Origin: Modestobacter sp. VKM Ac-2985
GTDB lineage: Bacteria > Actinomycetota > Actinomycetes > Mycobacteriales > Geodermatophilaceae
Length of the DNA: 64,000 nucleotides
NCBI RefSeq assembly: GCF_026967925.1
Contig: NZ_JAPVBI010000003.1
Coordinates: forward strand, 747,070 to 811,069
Direction: 5' to 3'
A program made the translations under genes and the position numbers. Below are positions 1 through 7,959 of this stretch, one piece after another (position 1 is the first letter of the stretch; each line of letters opens with the position of its first letter). Under the pieces are notes generated by a model, which saw only the letters and a program-made list of their open reading frames with translations, was not told the origin of the DNA and did no database searches.

Positions 1-435
1 ACGGTCGACCCGGCGCTGGCGACCGACGACCCGAAGGCCTTCACCGCCGCCCTCCGCGAAGCCAACGGCGGCAAGAAGGTCGACATCGTGCTGGAGATGA
101 CCGGCGGCAACGTGTTCGACGGGTCGCTGTCGGCGCTGGCGCCCTTCGGCCGGCTGGTCGCCTACGGCATGGCCGGACGCGAGGCGCCCGCCACGGTCGC
201 CGTCCCCGCGCTGATGGGCACCAGCCGGGCGGTCATCGGCTTCTGGCTGGCGCACTGCATGACCCGGCCGGAGCTGATGGACGCCGCGATGACCGACCTG
301 CTGTCGATGGTCGCCGACGGCAGCCTCAAGCCCGTCTCCGGTGGCCGCTACCCGCTGACCGCCGTCCGCGAGGCCCACCAGGACCTGCTCGCCCGCCGCA
401 CCACCGGCAAGCTCGTCCTCGACCCCACCCGCTGA
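1..435 (+). CDS. Zinc-type/quinone oxidoreductase family dehydrogenase, C-terminal part
   Basis: The frame is open from the first base of the window to the TGA at 433-435, so the start and the N-terminal catalytic half lie outside. The visible 144 codons hold the end of a Rossmann nucleotide-binding half ('KVDIVLEMTGG', then 'LAPFGRLVAYG') and the closing 'TTGKLVLDP' typical of NADPH:quinone oxidoreductases and zinc alcohol dehydrogenases of the MDR superfamily. Substrate cannot be told from this half. The gene converges on the VWA gene; the long hairpin at 443-502 separates them. Confidence 0.8.
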   Translation, partial: TVDPALATDDPKAFTAALREANGGKKVDIVLEMTGGNVFDGSLSALAPFGRLVAYGMAGREAPATVAVPALMGTSRAVIGFWLAHCMTRPELMDAAMTDLLSMVADGSLKPVSGGRYPLTAVREAHQDLLARRTTGKLVLDPTR

Positions 436-442
436 GGCGCCC

Positions 443-502
443 GGCATAGGAAGCTCTCCACCCACTTCTCGAGTCCGAAGTGGGTGAACAGCTTCCTATG
501 CC
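443..502. repeat. 60-nt intergenic palindrome, possible bidirectional terminator
   Basis: Outer arms of 13 nt (443-455 and 490-502) and inner arms of 10 nt (459-468 and 477-486) are perfect inverted complements. They are separated by a 3x3 mismatch bubble and enclose an 8-nt loop at 469-476. The element lies between two convergent stop codons, where a bidirectional terminator is expected. There is no T-run on either side, and the arms are longer and less G+C-rich than an ordinary terminator stem. A palindromic repeat element is the alternative. Confidence 0.7.
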
Positions 503-517
503 TGGGCGGGGAGCCGG

Positions 518-1474
518 CTACAGCAGGCGGTTGGTCCAGAGGAGGGACGCGACGACGCCGAGGAAGGCGAACAGCACGCCGCCCCGGACGAACCACGGGC
601 TGATGTCCTGCGGCTCCGTGGTGTAGCCGATCTGGCTGCCCAGGTCCTCGAAGACCTCCGACAGCTCTGCGGCACTGGCCGCCTCGCTGTAGCTGCCGTC
701 GGTCTCCTCGGCGATCTGCTCCAGCGTGGCCCGGTCGACCGGCACCGGCACCCGCTCGCCGTTGATGTCCAGCGTCCCGTAGTCGGTGCCGAAGGCGATC
801 GTGGAGACCGGCACCGACGCGTCGATCGCGGCGTCGATCGCCTGGGTCGCCTCCCGGCCCACGGTGCTGTACCCGTCCGACAACAGCACGATCCGGGCCG
901 GCGGTGCCTCCATCCCCTCCGAGGCCAGCGTCGCCTGGTAGTTGGTGACGGCGGTGAGCGAGGTGAAGATCGCGTCCCCGATCGCCGTCGCCTCGGCCAG
1001 CTCCAGGTTCTCGATCGCGGTGCGCACCTCCTCCCGGTCCGTCGTCGGGGTGACCAGGGTGGCCGCCGTCCCGGCGAAGGCGACCAGCCCCAGGTTGATC
1101 CGCTCCGGCAGCACCTCCACGAACTCCTCGGCCGCCAGCTGCATGGCCTGGAAGCGGTCGGGTTCGACGTCGGTCGCGCGCATCGACAGCGAGACGTCGA
1201 CGGCCATGATCACCGTCGCGCGTTCCCGCGGCACCCGGATCTCGGTGCTCGGCTGCGCCAGCGAGGCGACCAGCACCGCGAGCCCCAGGGCGACGAGCCC
1301 GAACGCGACGTGCCGGCGCCACCCGGCCCGCTTGGGCACCAGCGAGCCGAGCAGGGCCACGTTGGTGAAGCGCGCGGCGTACTTCGCGCGGCGCCGCTGC
1401 AGCAGCACGTAGAGGCCGACGAGGGCCACCACCGCCAGCAGCCCGGCCAGCCACCACGGGGACTGGAAGGTCAT
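518..1474 (-). CDS. VWA domain membrane protein (BatA-like)
   Basis: 318-aa membrane-anchored von Willebrand A protein. Two N-terminal membrane segments (about 8-26 and 57-73) precede a VWA domain with a MIDAS metal site: DVSLS at 93-97 and a later 'LSDGYS'. A third hydrophobic segment lies near the C-terminus (about 295-315). It is the last gene of a moxR-DUF58-VWA operon; its ATG overlaps the upstream stop as ATGA. In this widespread triad the VWA protein is thought to act with the MoxR ATPase as a chaperone or metal-insertion/envelope-stress module; the actual client is unknown. The M. tuberculosis counterpart is Rv1481 (recalled). Confidence 0.9.
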   Translation of the reverse strand: MTFQSPWWLAGLLAVVALVGLYVLLQRRRAKYAARFTNVALLGSLVPKRAGWRRHVAFGLVALGLAVLVASLAQPSTEIRVPRERATVIMAVDVSLSMRATDVEPDRFQAMQLAAEEFVEVLPERINLGLVAFAGTAATLVTPTTDREEVRTAIENLELAEATAIGDAIFTSLTAVTNYQATLASEGMEAPPARIVLLSDGYSTVGREATQAIDAAIDASVPVSTIAFGTDYGTLDINGERVPVPVDRATLEQIAEETDGSYSEAASAAELSEVFEDLGSQIGYTTEPQDISPWFVRGGVLFAFLGVVASLLWTNRLL

Positions 1475-2460
1475 CGGGAAGCCCCTCCACTGCCGGCGCG
1501 CCGGCGGTCGGCGACGTAGCGGACGACGTCGGTCAGCCAGTCGCGGTCGGTCTGCAGTCTCAGTTGCCCGGCACCGGCCCGGCGCAGGGCCGCGGCGATC
1601 TCATGCCGCTGGGCGGCAGCGCCCTCGGCGAACCGGCGGCGCACCTCTGCGTTGCCGGTGGGCACCTCGAGCGTCTGCCCGGTCTCGGGGTCGACGACGG
1701 TCAGCAGGCCCACGTCGGCCAGCTCCAGTTCCCGCGGGTCGACGACCTCGATGGCCAGCAGGTCGTGCCGGGCCGACAGCCCCCGCAGCGGGCGCTCCCA
1801 GTCGGCGGTGCCCTGCACGTCGGAGCCCTCGAAGCCAGAACCCAGGAAGTCCGAGATGACGACGACCAGCCCGCGCCGCCGCGGCGGGCGGCGGAGCGAC
1901 TCCAGTGCGGCGGCGAGGTCGCCGCGCCGGCCCGCCCCGGCCCGCGGGGTGGCGACGACGGACCGCAGCAGCCGGTCCGCGGCCAGCCGCCCGGGGGTGG
2001 CCGGGTACCGGTCGACCCGCTCCCCGGTGGTGACGACCGCGCCCAGCCGGTTGCCGCCGCGCACGGTCAGGTGGCTGACCGCCGCCAGGCCGGCGATCGC
2101 CAGGTCCCGCTTCTCGCACTCGGCGGTGCCGAAGTCGAGGCTGGCGGAGAGATCCAGGACCACCCAGGTCTCCAGCTCCCGGTCGGCGATGGTCTCCCGG
2201 ACGTGCGGCACCTGGGTGCGCGCGGTCACCGGCCAGTCCATCCGCCGGACGTCGTCCCCGGGGTGGTAGGTGCGGGAGTCACCGGCCTCGCTGCCCGAGC
2301 CGGGCACCAGCCCCAGGTGATCGCCCTGCAGCAGCCCGTCCAGCCGACGGCGGACGGTGAGCTCGAGGCGGCGCAGCAGCACCGCCGAGTTGCTGCCGGG
2401 GCCGAAGTGCGGCGGGGCGCCGTCGCCCGGCGCCCGGTCGGTGGGGTCCGGGCCGGTCAC
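1471..2460 (-). CDS. DUF58 domain protein
   Basis: 329-aa soluble protein of the DUF58 family. It carries the family hallmark around 'DDVRRMDWPVTART' and then a VWA-like fold starting 'ETWVVLDLSASLDFG', where the DxSxS metal motif is intact. It starts with GTG overlapping the moxR stop by four bases (GTGA) and its own TGA overlaps the ATG of the VWA gene, so all three are translationally coupled. Partners MoxR and VWA protein are inferred from the conserved gene order (Rv1479-Rv1480-Rv1481 in M. tuberculosis, recalled). Biochemical role unproven. Confidence 0.9.
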   Translation of the reverse strand: MTGPDPTDRAPGDGAPPHFGPGSNSAVLLRRLELTVRRRLDGLLQGDHLGLVPGSGSEAGDSRTYHPGDDVRRMDWPVTARTQVPHVRETIADRELETWVVLDLSASLDFGTAECEKRDLAIAGLAAVSHLTVRGGNRLGAVVTTGERVDRYPATPGRLAADRLLRSVVATPRAGAGRRGDLAAALESLRRPPRRRGLVVVISDFLGSGFEGSDVQGTADWERPLRGLSARHDLLAIEVVDPRELELADVGLLTVVDPETGQTLEVPTGNAEVRRRFAEGAAAQRHEIAAALRRAGAGQLRLQTDRDWLTDVVRYVADRRRAGSGGASR

Positions 2461-3620
2461 ACCGACTGCGGGCCGAAGCCGCCGTCGGGACGACCGCCGC
2501 CCTGCGGAGCGCCGTTCGGGCTGCCCTGGGACGGGCCGAAGGACGAGCCGCCGAAGCCGGGCACCGACGGCCCGCCGGGGGAACCGGGCCCGTAGCCGGC
2601 GGCGCGCTGCCGCGGGGTGACCTGCGGCAGCGGCACGCTCTGCACCACCCGCTTGACGATGTGGTCGGCCGGCACGCCGTCGGCGAGCGCGTCGTAGGAG
2701 AGGACCAGCCGGTGGCGCAGCACGTCACCGGTCACGTCCAGCACGTCCTGCGGCAGCACGTAGTCGCGGCCGCGGATCAGCGCCAGCGCCCGGCTGGAGG
2801 CGATCAGGCCCAGCGAGGCGCGCGGGCTCGCGCCGTAGGAGACCCAGTTGGCGACGTCGGGCATCCCGTGCTCGTTCGGCGCCCGGGTCGCCACCACCAG
2901 CCGGACGACGTAGTCGACCAGCGCGTGGTGCACGAACACCTCCGACGTGGTGCGCTGCAGCCGGCGCACGTCCTCGGGCCCCAGCACCGGCTGCGCCTCC
3001 GGCGGGGTCGCCCCCATCCGGTAGATGATCTCGCGCTCCTCCTCCGGGCTCGGGTAGTCGACGAGCACCTTGAGCAGGAAGCGGTCGCGCTGGGCCTCCG
3101 GGAGCGGGTAGACGCCCTCGTTCTCGATCGGGTTCTGGGTGGCCAGCACCAGGAACGGGTCGGGGAGCTTGTGCGTCACGCCGCCGATGGAGACCTGCCG
3201 CTCGGCCATGACCTCCAGCAGCGCCGACTGCACCTTGGCCGGCGCGCGGTTGATCTCGTCGGCGAGCAGGAAGTTGGCGAAGACCGGCCCGAGCTCGGTG
3301 GCGAAGGTGTCCTGCCCCGACTTGTAGATGCGGGTGCCGATGATGTCGGCCGGCACCAGGTCGGGGGTGAACTGCAGCCGGGAGAACTTCCCGCCGACGA
3401 CGGTGGCCAGGGTCTCCACGGCGAGGGTCTTCGCGACGCCGGGAACGCCCTCCAGGAGCACGTGCCCCCGGGCCAGCAGGCCCACGAGCATCCGCTCGAC
3501 CAACCGGTCCTGGCCGACGATGACCCGCTTGATCTCGAAGAGCGCACGCTCCAGTCGCGCGGCGTCGACCGAGGGCGGGGTGGGCTGTTCGGGGGCGGGC
3601 GAGCTGCCTGCGGCGGTCAC
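2457..3620 (-). CDS. moxR: MoxR-family AAA+ ATPase
   Basis: 387-aa AAA+ ATPase of the MoxR branch. Walker A GVPGVAKT lies at 58-65 and Walker B 'FLLADEINRAP' with the acidic pair at 121-122. Then follow 'VLATQNPIE' (sensor 1) and 'PLPEAQRDRF' (arginine-finger region). A Gly/Pro-rich tail of about 50 residues follows the AAA lid and is presumably unstructured. It begins with GTG at 3620, the first gene of the moxR-DUF58-VWA operon. MoxR proteins are proposed to remodel or insert cofactors into client proteins; the client here is not identifiable. It sits beside a RipA-like hydrolase as in mycobacteria. Confidence 0.95.
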   Translation of the reverse strand: MTAAGSSPAPEQPTPPSVDAARLERALFEIKRVIVGQDRLVERMLVGLLARGHVLLEGVPGVAKTLAVETLATVVGGKFSRLQFTPDLVPADIIGTRIYKSGQDTFATELGPVFANFLLADEINRAPAKVQSALLEVMAERQVSIGGVTHKLPDPFLVLATQNPIENEGVYPLPEAQRDRFLLKVLVDYPSPEEEREIIYRMGATPPEAQPVLGPEDVRRLQRTTSEVFVHHALVDYVVRLVVATRAPNEHGMPDVANWVSYGASPRASLGLIASSRALALIRGRDYVLPQDVLDVTGDVLRHRLVLSYDALADGVPADHIVKRVVQSVPLPQVTPRQRAAGYGPGSPGGPSVPGFGGSSFGPSQGSPNGAPQGGGRPDGGFGPQSV

Positions 3621-3746
3621 GCGTCGAGTGTCCTACACCTGGCTGTGCGACCACCGCCGGCTGCACGGTCCGGCAGCCGACGACACCCGGTCCACAGGCG
3701 TCGTCGACCCTGCCCGCAGACCGGCCGGGCTGCTAACCTGACGCTC

Positions 3747-3780
3747 GCGTCGGGCAGCTCCCCCCGTGGCTGCCCGACGC
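3747..3780 (-). terminator. Hairpin terminator after the NlpC/P60 gene
   Basis: A perfect 12-bp stem (3747-3758 with 3769-3780, arm GCGTCGGGCAGC) encloses a 10-nt loop. It lies 39 nt past the NlpC/P60 stop and ahead of moxR, where a terminator is expected. There is no U-tract on the minus strand, as is common in high-GC actinobacteria. Confidence 0.65.
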
Positions 3781-3818
3781 CTTTCCGCGTCGGCCGGCCT
3801 CGCCCCGACAGTGCGGCC

Positions 3819-5249
3819 TCAGCCGGTGGGGCGCACCGCGCCGAAGTAGTCGCTGCCGAACCACATGGTGCTGATCCGCACCACGTCACCGCTCTGCGGC
3901 GCCTGGATGACCTTGTTGCCACCCAGGTACAGGGCCACGTGGTAGATCGAGTTGTAGTTGCTGCCGCTCCCCCAGAACACCAGGTCGCCGGCCTGCAGGT
4001 CGTCGCGGCCCACCGTCCGGTCACTGAAGCGGGCCCACTGCGCCCGGCTGGTGCCGCCGATCGCGATCCCGGCCTGCGCGTAGGCGTACTCGGTCAGCCC
4101 CGAGCAGTCGAAGCCCCAGATGTGCGTGTCCGGCGGGATGCCCCAGCTGGGACCGCGGCTGCCGCCACCACCCCAGGAGTAGGGCAGGCCCTGCTGGGTC
4201 TTCGCCGCCGCGATGGCGGTCTGCACGGCCGACCCGGACGGCGCGCCGGCGTTGTTCGGCACCGGGGCCGGTGCCGGTGCGGGCTTGGGCGCCGCCACCG
4301 GGGCGGGCGCGGGCCTCGGAGCCGGAGCCGGAGCCGGGGCCGGAGCCGGAGCCGGAGCGGGGGCCGGAGAAGGGGCAGGGGCGGGTGCCGAGCTGCCGCC
4401 GCCCGAGGAGGACGACGAGGGCGCCGGGGCCGGAGCCGGGACGGGGGCCGGGGTCGCGGCCCGCTGGGCGGCCGCCCGCTCCTCGGCGGCCTGGCGCGCA
4501 CCCTCCAGGCCGTACAGCGTCTGCTGCGCCTGCTCGAGCTCGGCCTCCACGGCGTCCTGCTGGGCGACCAGCGCGACGGCCTGCTCGCGGGCGGCCACCT
4601 CCTGCTCCTGCGCGGACGCCAGCAGCTGCGCCGCCTCGGTCTTCAACGTCTCGGCCGCGCCGACCGCCTGCTGGGCGGTCTGCTCGGCGACGGTCGCCTG
4701 CTCCTGCAGCACGGTGAGCTCGGTGACGACGTCGACCCGGTGCTCCCCCACAGCGCCGAGCAACGCAGCGCGCTCGATCAGCTCTGCCGGTCCACCGGCG
4801 GTCATCAGCGCCCGCGCACCGGGGTTGGTGCTGCCCTGCTTGTAGCTGTCCCGGGCGAAGGCGGCGACCTCGCCCTTGCCCACGGCCACCTCGGCAGCGG
4901 CCTGGCCCGCGGCTGCCTGGGCGGCGTCGGCGGCGGTGAGCGCCTCGTCGTAGGCGTCCTGTCGCTGCTCGTAGTCCTGCAGCGCCAGCAGCGACCCGAT
5001 CCGGGCCTCGTCGACCGCGGCCTGGGCCCCGGCGAGCTGACCGGTGATCGCCCCGACCTGGGCGGCGGCCTCCTCACGGGCACGCTGAGCCGCGGAGATC
5101 TCGCTGTCGCTCGGGGCGGCGAGGGCCGGCCCCGGAGCGCCCACGAGGCACGCGGCGACGACGGTGCCGGCGGCGAGCGCACGCTGCACCCAGCGGGCGC
5201 CTGTGCGTCGTCGTCCTGTGCTGACCTGCGTACCGACCTGTGCGTGCAC
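3819..5249 (-). CDS. Secreted NlpC/P60 peptidoglycan endopeptidase, RipA-like
   Basis: 476-aa exported cell-wall hydrolase. A basic N-terminus and hydrophobic stretch end in 'PGPALA|APS', a signal peptide. Residues about 45-260 are Ala/Glu/Gln-rich coiled coil, about 265-335 a Pro-Ala low-complexity linker, and 340-476 the NlpC/P60 domain. Catalytic Cys is C382 in 'FDCSGL' and His is H437 in 'YHVALYLG'. GTG at 5249 is chosen because GGAGGAG lies about 9 nt upstream; the ATG at 5318 would sit in the leader next to a hairpin. The domain cuts D-Glu-mDAP links and is presumably needed at division, with the coiled coil as an autoinhibitory or septal-targeting arm as in RipA. A structured 5' leader suggests RNA-level control. 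Confidence 0.92.
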   Translation of the reverse strand: MHAQVGTQVSTGRRRTGARWVQRALAAGTVVAACLVGAPGPALAAPSDSEISAAQRAREEAAAQVGAITGQLAGAQAAVDEARIGSLLALQDYEQRQDAYDEALTAADAAQAAAGQAAAEVAVGKGEVAAFARDSYKQGSTNPGARALMTAGGPAELIERAALLGAVGEHRVDVVTELTVLQEQATVAEQTAQQAVGAAETLKTEAAQLLASAQEQEVAAREQAVALVAQQDAVEAELEQAQQTLYGLEGARQAAEERAAAQRAATPAPVPAPAPAPSSSSSGGGSSAPAPAPSPAPAPAPAPAPAPAPAPRPAPAPVAAPKPAPAPAPVPNNAGAPSGSAVQTAIAAAKTQQGLPYSWGGGGSRGPSWGIPPDTHIWGFDCSGLTEYAYAQAGIAIGGTSRAQWARFSDRTVGRDDLQAGDLVFWGSGSNYNSIYHVALYLGGNKVIQAPQSGDVVRISTMWFGSDYFGAVRPTG

Positions 5250-5460
5250 GAACCCGACTCCTCCGTTGCCCGGCGTCAGGGTGTGCAGCGACGCCGGTCT
5301 CGACCAGTCCCGGCACACCCCTCGGGGTGTGCTCTCGCGGGGTCATCGACCGGATCGGGTGAACGGCTGAGGGTCGTCGGAGGGACCTCCCCCGTCGGGG
5401 TGAGGTTGATCAGCACGCACGGTGAGCAGCAGCGCGGCCGGCGACGGGCCGCACCCCCGC
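5250..5460 (-). promoter_or_regulatory. Long structured 5' leader of the NlpC/P60 gene
   Basis: About 200 nt without a convincing gene precede the GTG at 5249. On the minus strand it holds a near-perfect hairpin (5313-5321 with 5324-5332, arm GCACACCCC), a G-rich GGGGGAGGTCCC-type segment near 5385-5396, and the strong Shine-Dalgarno at the end. Actinobacterial rpfA/ripA-type hydrolase genes often carry ydaO (c-di-AMP) riboswitch leaders, so this is a candidate, but I cannot fold or match it to the full consensus. The promoter was not located. Confidence 0.35.
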
Positions 5461-5464
5461 CCAC

Positions 5465-5544
5465 GATCAGGTCACCTGGTCGTGCGGGTACCTACCGCGC
5501 GGTCTGCCACCAGGTAGGTGCCCCGACGACCAGGTGACCTGATC
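5465..5544. repeat. 80-nt intergenic palindrome
   Basis: Perfect 19-nt inverted arms (5465-5483 and 5526-5544, outer end GATCAGGTCACC) flank an inner near-perfect stem (5486-5496 with 5513-5523, one G-U pair) and a 16-nt loop. It lies between the acyl-CoA synthetase stop (5580) and the NlpC/P60 leader, both read leftward, so it may terminate the first. The nested arms and length go well beyond a usual terminator, and no T-run follows. Confidence 0.7.
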
Positions 5545-5579
5545 CCAGGGTGGAGCGGGTCGGGTGGAGCGCAGCCGGC

Positions 5580-7118
5580 TCAGTTGACCTGTCGTTCGGC
5601 GTCGGCCCAGAAGGACTCGCGCAGCTTGAACTTCTGGATCTTGCCGGTGGCGGTGCGTGGGATGCCGTCCCGGAACTCCACCCGCTTGGGGGCCTTGTAG
5701 CCGGCCAGCGTCGTCCGGCAGTGCGCGATGATGTCCGCCTCGGAGGCGGTGGCGCCCTCGGCCAGCACCACCAGCGCGGTGACCATCTCCCCCCACCGGT
5801 CGTCGGGCACGCCGATCACCGCGACCTCGGCGACGGCGGGGTGGCTGAAGACGGCGTCCTCCACCTCGATGGAGGACACGTTCTCCCCGCCGGAGATGAT
5901 CACGTCCTTCTTCCGGTCGGAGATGGTGAGGAAGCCGGCGTCGTCGACGGTCCCGCCGTCACCGGTGTGGAACCAGCCACCGTCGAGGGCGTCGGCGGAG
6001 GCCTGGGGGTTCTCCCAGTAGCCGGCGAGCACGGTGTTGCCCTGCGCCAGCACCTCACCGGACTCGCTCGTGCTGATCCGGGTGCCCAGCGCCGGCACCC
6101 CGGCCCGGGACAGCGCCTTCGCCCGGGTCTGCACGTCCATCTCGTCGTACTCGGCCCGCGGCCGGTTGATCGTCAGCAGCGGCGCGGTCTCGGTGAGCCC
6201 GTAGATCTGGTTGAACTCCCAGCCCAGCTCCTCCTCCACCCGGGCGATCGTGCGCGAGGGCGGCGGCGCCCCGGCGACCACGATCCGCACCCGGTCCCGC
6301 CCGGGCACCTCGCCGTCCCAGTCGGCGGCCGCCTCGAGCACGGCGTTCCAGACGGCGGGCGCCCCGGCCATCAGCGTCACGCCGTGCCGCTCGACCCGGC
6401 GGAGGATCTCGGCGCCGTCGACCTTGCGCAGCGCGACCTGCGTGGCCCCCATCCCGGCCGCCGTGTACGGCAGCCCCCAGCCGTTGCAGTGGAACATCGG
6501 CAGCGTGTGCAGGTAGACGTCCCGGTCGCTGACCTGCATGTGCAGGCCGAACGTGGTGGCGTTGACCCAGAGGTTGCGGTGGGTCATCTGCACGCCCTTG
6601 GGCCGTGCCGTCGTCCCGCTGGTGTAGTTGATCGTCGCCGTGGCGTCCTCGTCCGGTGTGGACCACGGTCGCGGCTCCGCGTCGTGCCGGAGCAGCCCGG
6701 ACTCGTACTCCTCACCCAGCAGGAACCGGTGCGGGACGTCGATGCCGGACAACTGCGACTCCACCTCCGGGTCGGCCAGCAGCACGCGGGCGCCGCAGTG
6801 CTCGACGATGTAGGCAAAGTCCGCGGGCGCCAGCCGGAAGTTGACCGGCACGAGCACCCTGCCGAACGAGGGGACGGCGTAGAGCAGCTCCAGCAGCCGG
6901 GCCGAGTTGTGGCTGACCACCGCCACCCGCTCCCCCTCGCCGATGCCCAGCGCGTCCAGCCCGGCGGCGACCGCCCGAGCCCGTCGGGCCACGTCGCGGT
7001 AGGTCAGCTCCCCCAGCGAGGCCGCCGGCTGGTTCGGCTCGTCGACGACACCGAGCCGGTCGCCGTAGACCAGCTCCGCCCGGTCGAGGAAGTCACGGGT
7101 GGTCAAGGGCACGCGCAT
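5580..7118 (-). CDS. AMP-forming fatty acyl-CoA synthetase family protein
   Basis: 512-aa member of the ANL superfamily that activates a carboxylic acid to acyl-AMP and then acyl-CoA. The P-loop-like A3 motif 'YTSGTTARPKGV' is at about 165-176. Downstream are 'IYGLTETAPLL', 'GWFHTGDGG', 'ISDRKKDVIISGGENV' and the C-terminal Lys region 'PRTATGKIQKFKLR', so all core motifs are present. Length and motifs match medium/long-chain fatty acyl-CoA ligases; chain length and substrate are not decidable. GGGGAG lies 6 nt before the ATG. The TAGCGT box at 7182-7187 is a likely -10, giving about a 60-nt leader. Confidence 0.9.
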   Translation of the reverse strand: MRVPLTTRDFLDRAELVYGDRLGVVDEPNQPAASLGELTYRDVARRARAVAAGLDALGIGEGERVAVVSHNSARLLELLYAVPSFGRVLVPVNFRLAPADFAYIVEHCGARVLLADPEVESQLSGIDVPHRFLLGEEYESGLLRHDAEPRPWSTPDEDATATINYTSGTTARPKGVQMTHRNLWVNATTFGLHMQVSDRDVYLHTLPMFHCNGWGLPYTAAGMGATQVALRKVDGAEILRRVERHGVTLMAGAPAVWNAVLEAAADWDGEVPGRDRVRIVVAGAPPPSRTIARVEEELGWEFNQIYGLTETAPLLTINRPRAEYDEMDVQTRAKALSRAGVPALGTRISTSESGEVLAQGNTVLAGYWENPQASADALDGGWFHTGDGGTVDDAGFLTISDRKKDVIISGGENVSSIEVEDAVFSHPAVAEVAVIGVPDDRWGEMVTALVVLAEGATASEADIIAHCRTTLAGYKAPKRVEFRDGIPRTATGKIQKFKLRESFWADAERQVN

Positions 7119-7181
7119 GCCGGGCTCCCCGGTGCCGGGGCCGGCTGCGATGCCGGCCGCTGTCCGAACGTGGTGGGCGTC

Positions 7182-7187
7182 ACGCTA
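7182..7187 (-). promoter_or_regulatory. Candidate -10 box (TAGCGT) of the acyl-CoA synthetase gene
   Basis: TAGCGT on the minus strand, 63 nt before the ATG at 7118, is the same hexamer found just ahead of several other genes in the window. No clear -35 is seen. Confidence 0.4.
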
Positions 7188-7215
7188 ACGGGCCGGGGGC
7201 GCTCCGACGAGCCGC

Positions 7216-7950
7216 TCAGTCCGCGGCGGCCAGCAACCGGGGCAGCGCGGTGCCGATCGACTCCCGCACGACCAGGTCCGCGAGGCCGTCGTAGGGGGTC
7301 GGCTCGGCGTTGACGACGACCACCCGGGCGCCGTGCGCGGCGGCCACCTCGACCAGCCCGGCCGCCGGGTGCACCCCGAGAGAGGTGCCGACGGCCAGGA
7401 ACACGTCGCAGTCGGCGGCGGCCTGCGCGGCAGCGTCGAGCACGTCGGCGTCCAGCGCCTGACCGAAGCTGATCGTCGCCGACTTGAGGACGCCGCCGCA
7501 GTCGGCGCAGGCCGGGTCGGGCTCGCCGGCGTCCACCCGGGCCAGCGCCGCCGTCATCGGCGTGCGCGCACCGCAGGCCAGGCACTCGACCTCGCGGACG
7601 GTGCCGTGGAGTTCCAGCACTCCGCTGCTGCCGGCGTCGGTGTGCAGCCCGTCGACGTTCTGGGTGAGCAGCGCCCGCAGCCGGCCCTGCCGCTCCAGCT
7701 CGACCAGCGCGGCGTGGCCGGCGTTGGGTCGCGCGTCGGGGGCGGTGTCCCGGCGCATCAGCCAGGCGCGGCGGCGGATCTCCGGGTCGGCCACGTAGTA
7801 GGAGAAGGTGACCAGCTTCTCGGCGTCCGGGTCGCGGGTCCACACGCCGTTGGGGCCCCGGTAGTCGGGGATGCCGCTGTCGGTGGAGATGCCGGCGCCG
7901 GTGAGCACGCAGATCCGGCGCGCCGTACGGAGCCAGTCGGGAGCGGTCAC
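7216..7950 (-). CDS. NAD-dependent protein deacylase, sirtuin family
   Basis: 244-aa sirtuin that removes acyl groups from lysines using NAD+. Motifs are complete: GAGIS at 18-22, 'TQNVDGLH' at 97-103, catalytic His 115 in 'ELHG', four zinc cysteines (C123, C126, C148, C151), then 'SFGQAL' and 'VGTSLGVHPA'. Its GTG at 7950 follows the PAP2 stop by only 9 nt. GGGGAG abuts the start with no spacing, so expression may rely on coupling or on the TAGCCT box 6 nt upstream (7957-7962), which overlaps the PAP2 stop. An acyl-CoA synthetase next door makes control of acyl-CoA synthetase acetylation, as described for other bacteria, an attractive inference. Confidence 0.92.
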   Translation of the reverse strand: MTAPDWLRTARRICVLTGAGISTDSGIPDYRGPNGVWTRDPDAEKLVTFSYYVADPEIRRRAWLMRRDTAPDARPNAGHAALVELERQGRLRALLTQNVDGLHTDAGSSGVLELHGTVREVECLACGARTPMTAALARVDAGEPDPACADCGGVLKSATISFGQALDADVLDAAAQAAADCDVFLAVGTSLGVHPAAGLVEVAAAHGARVVVVNAEPTPYDGLADLVVRESIGTALPRLLAAAD

Positions 7951-7959
7951 CTCCCCAGG

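Noticed and set aside
4240-4460. Repetitive GCCGGAGCCGG-type sequence resembling a tandem repeat or CRISPR-like array
   Set aside because: It encodes the Pro-Ala linker of the NlpC/P60 protein in frame; there are no spacers of constant length and no cas genes.
5250-5318. Start of the NlpC/P60 gene at ATG 5318
   Set aside because: It sits next to a leader hairpin without a Shine-Dalgarno and puts 23 unusual residues before the signal peptide. GTG 5249 has a strong GGAGGAG.
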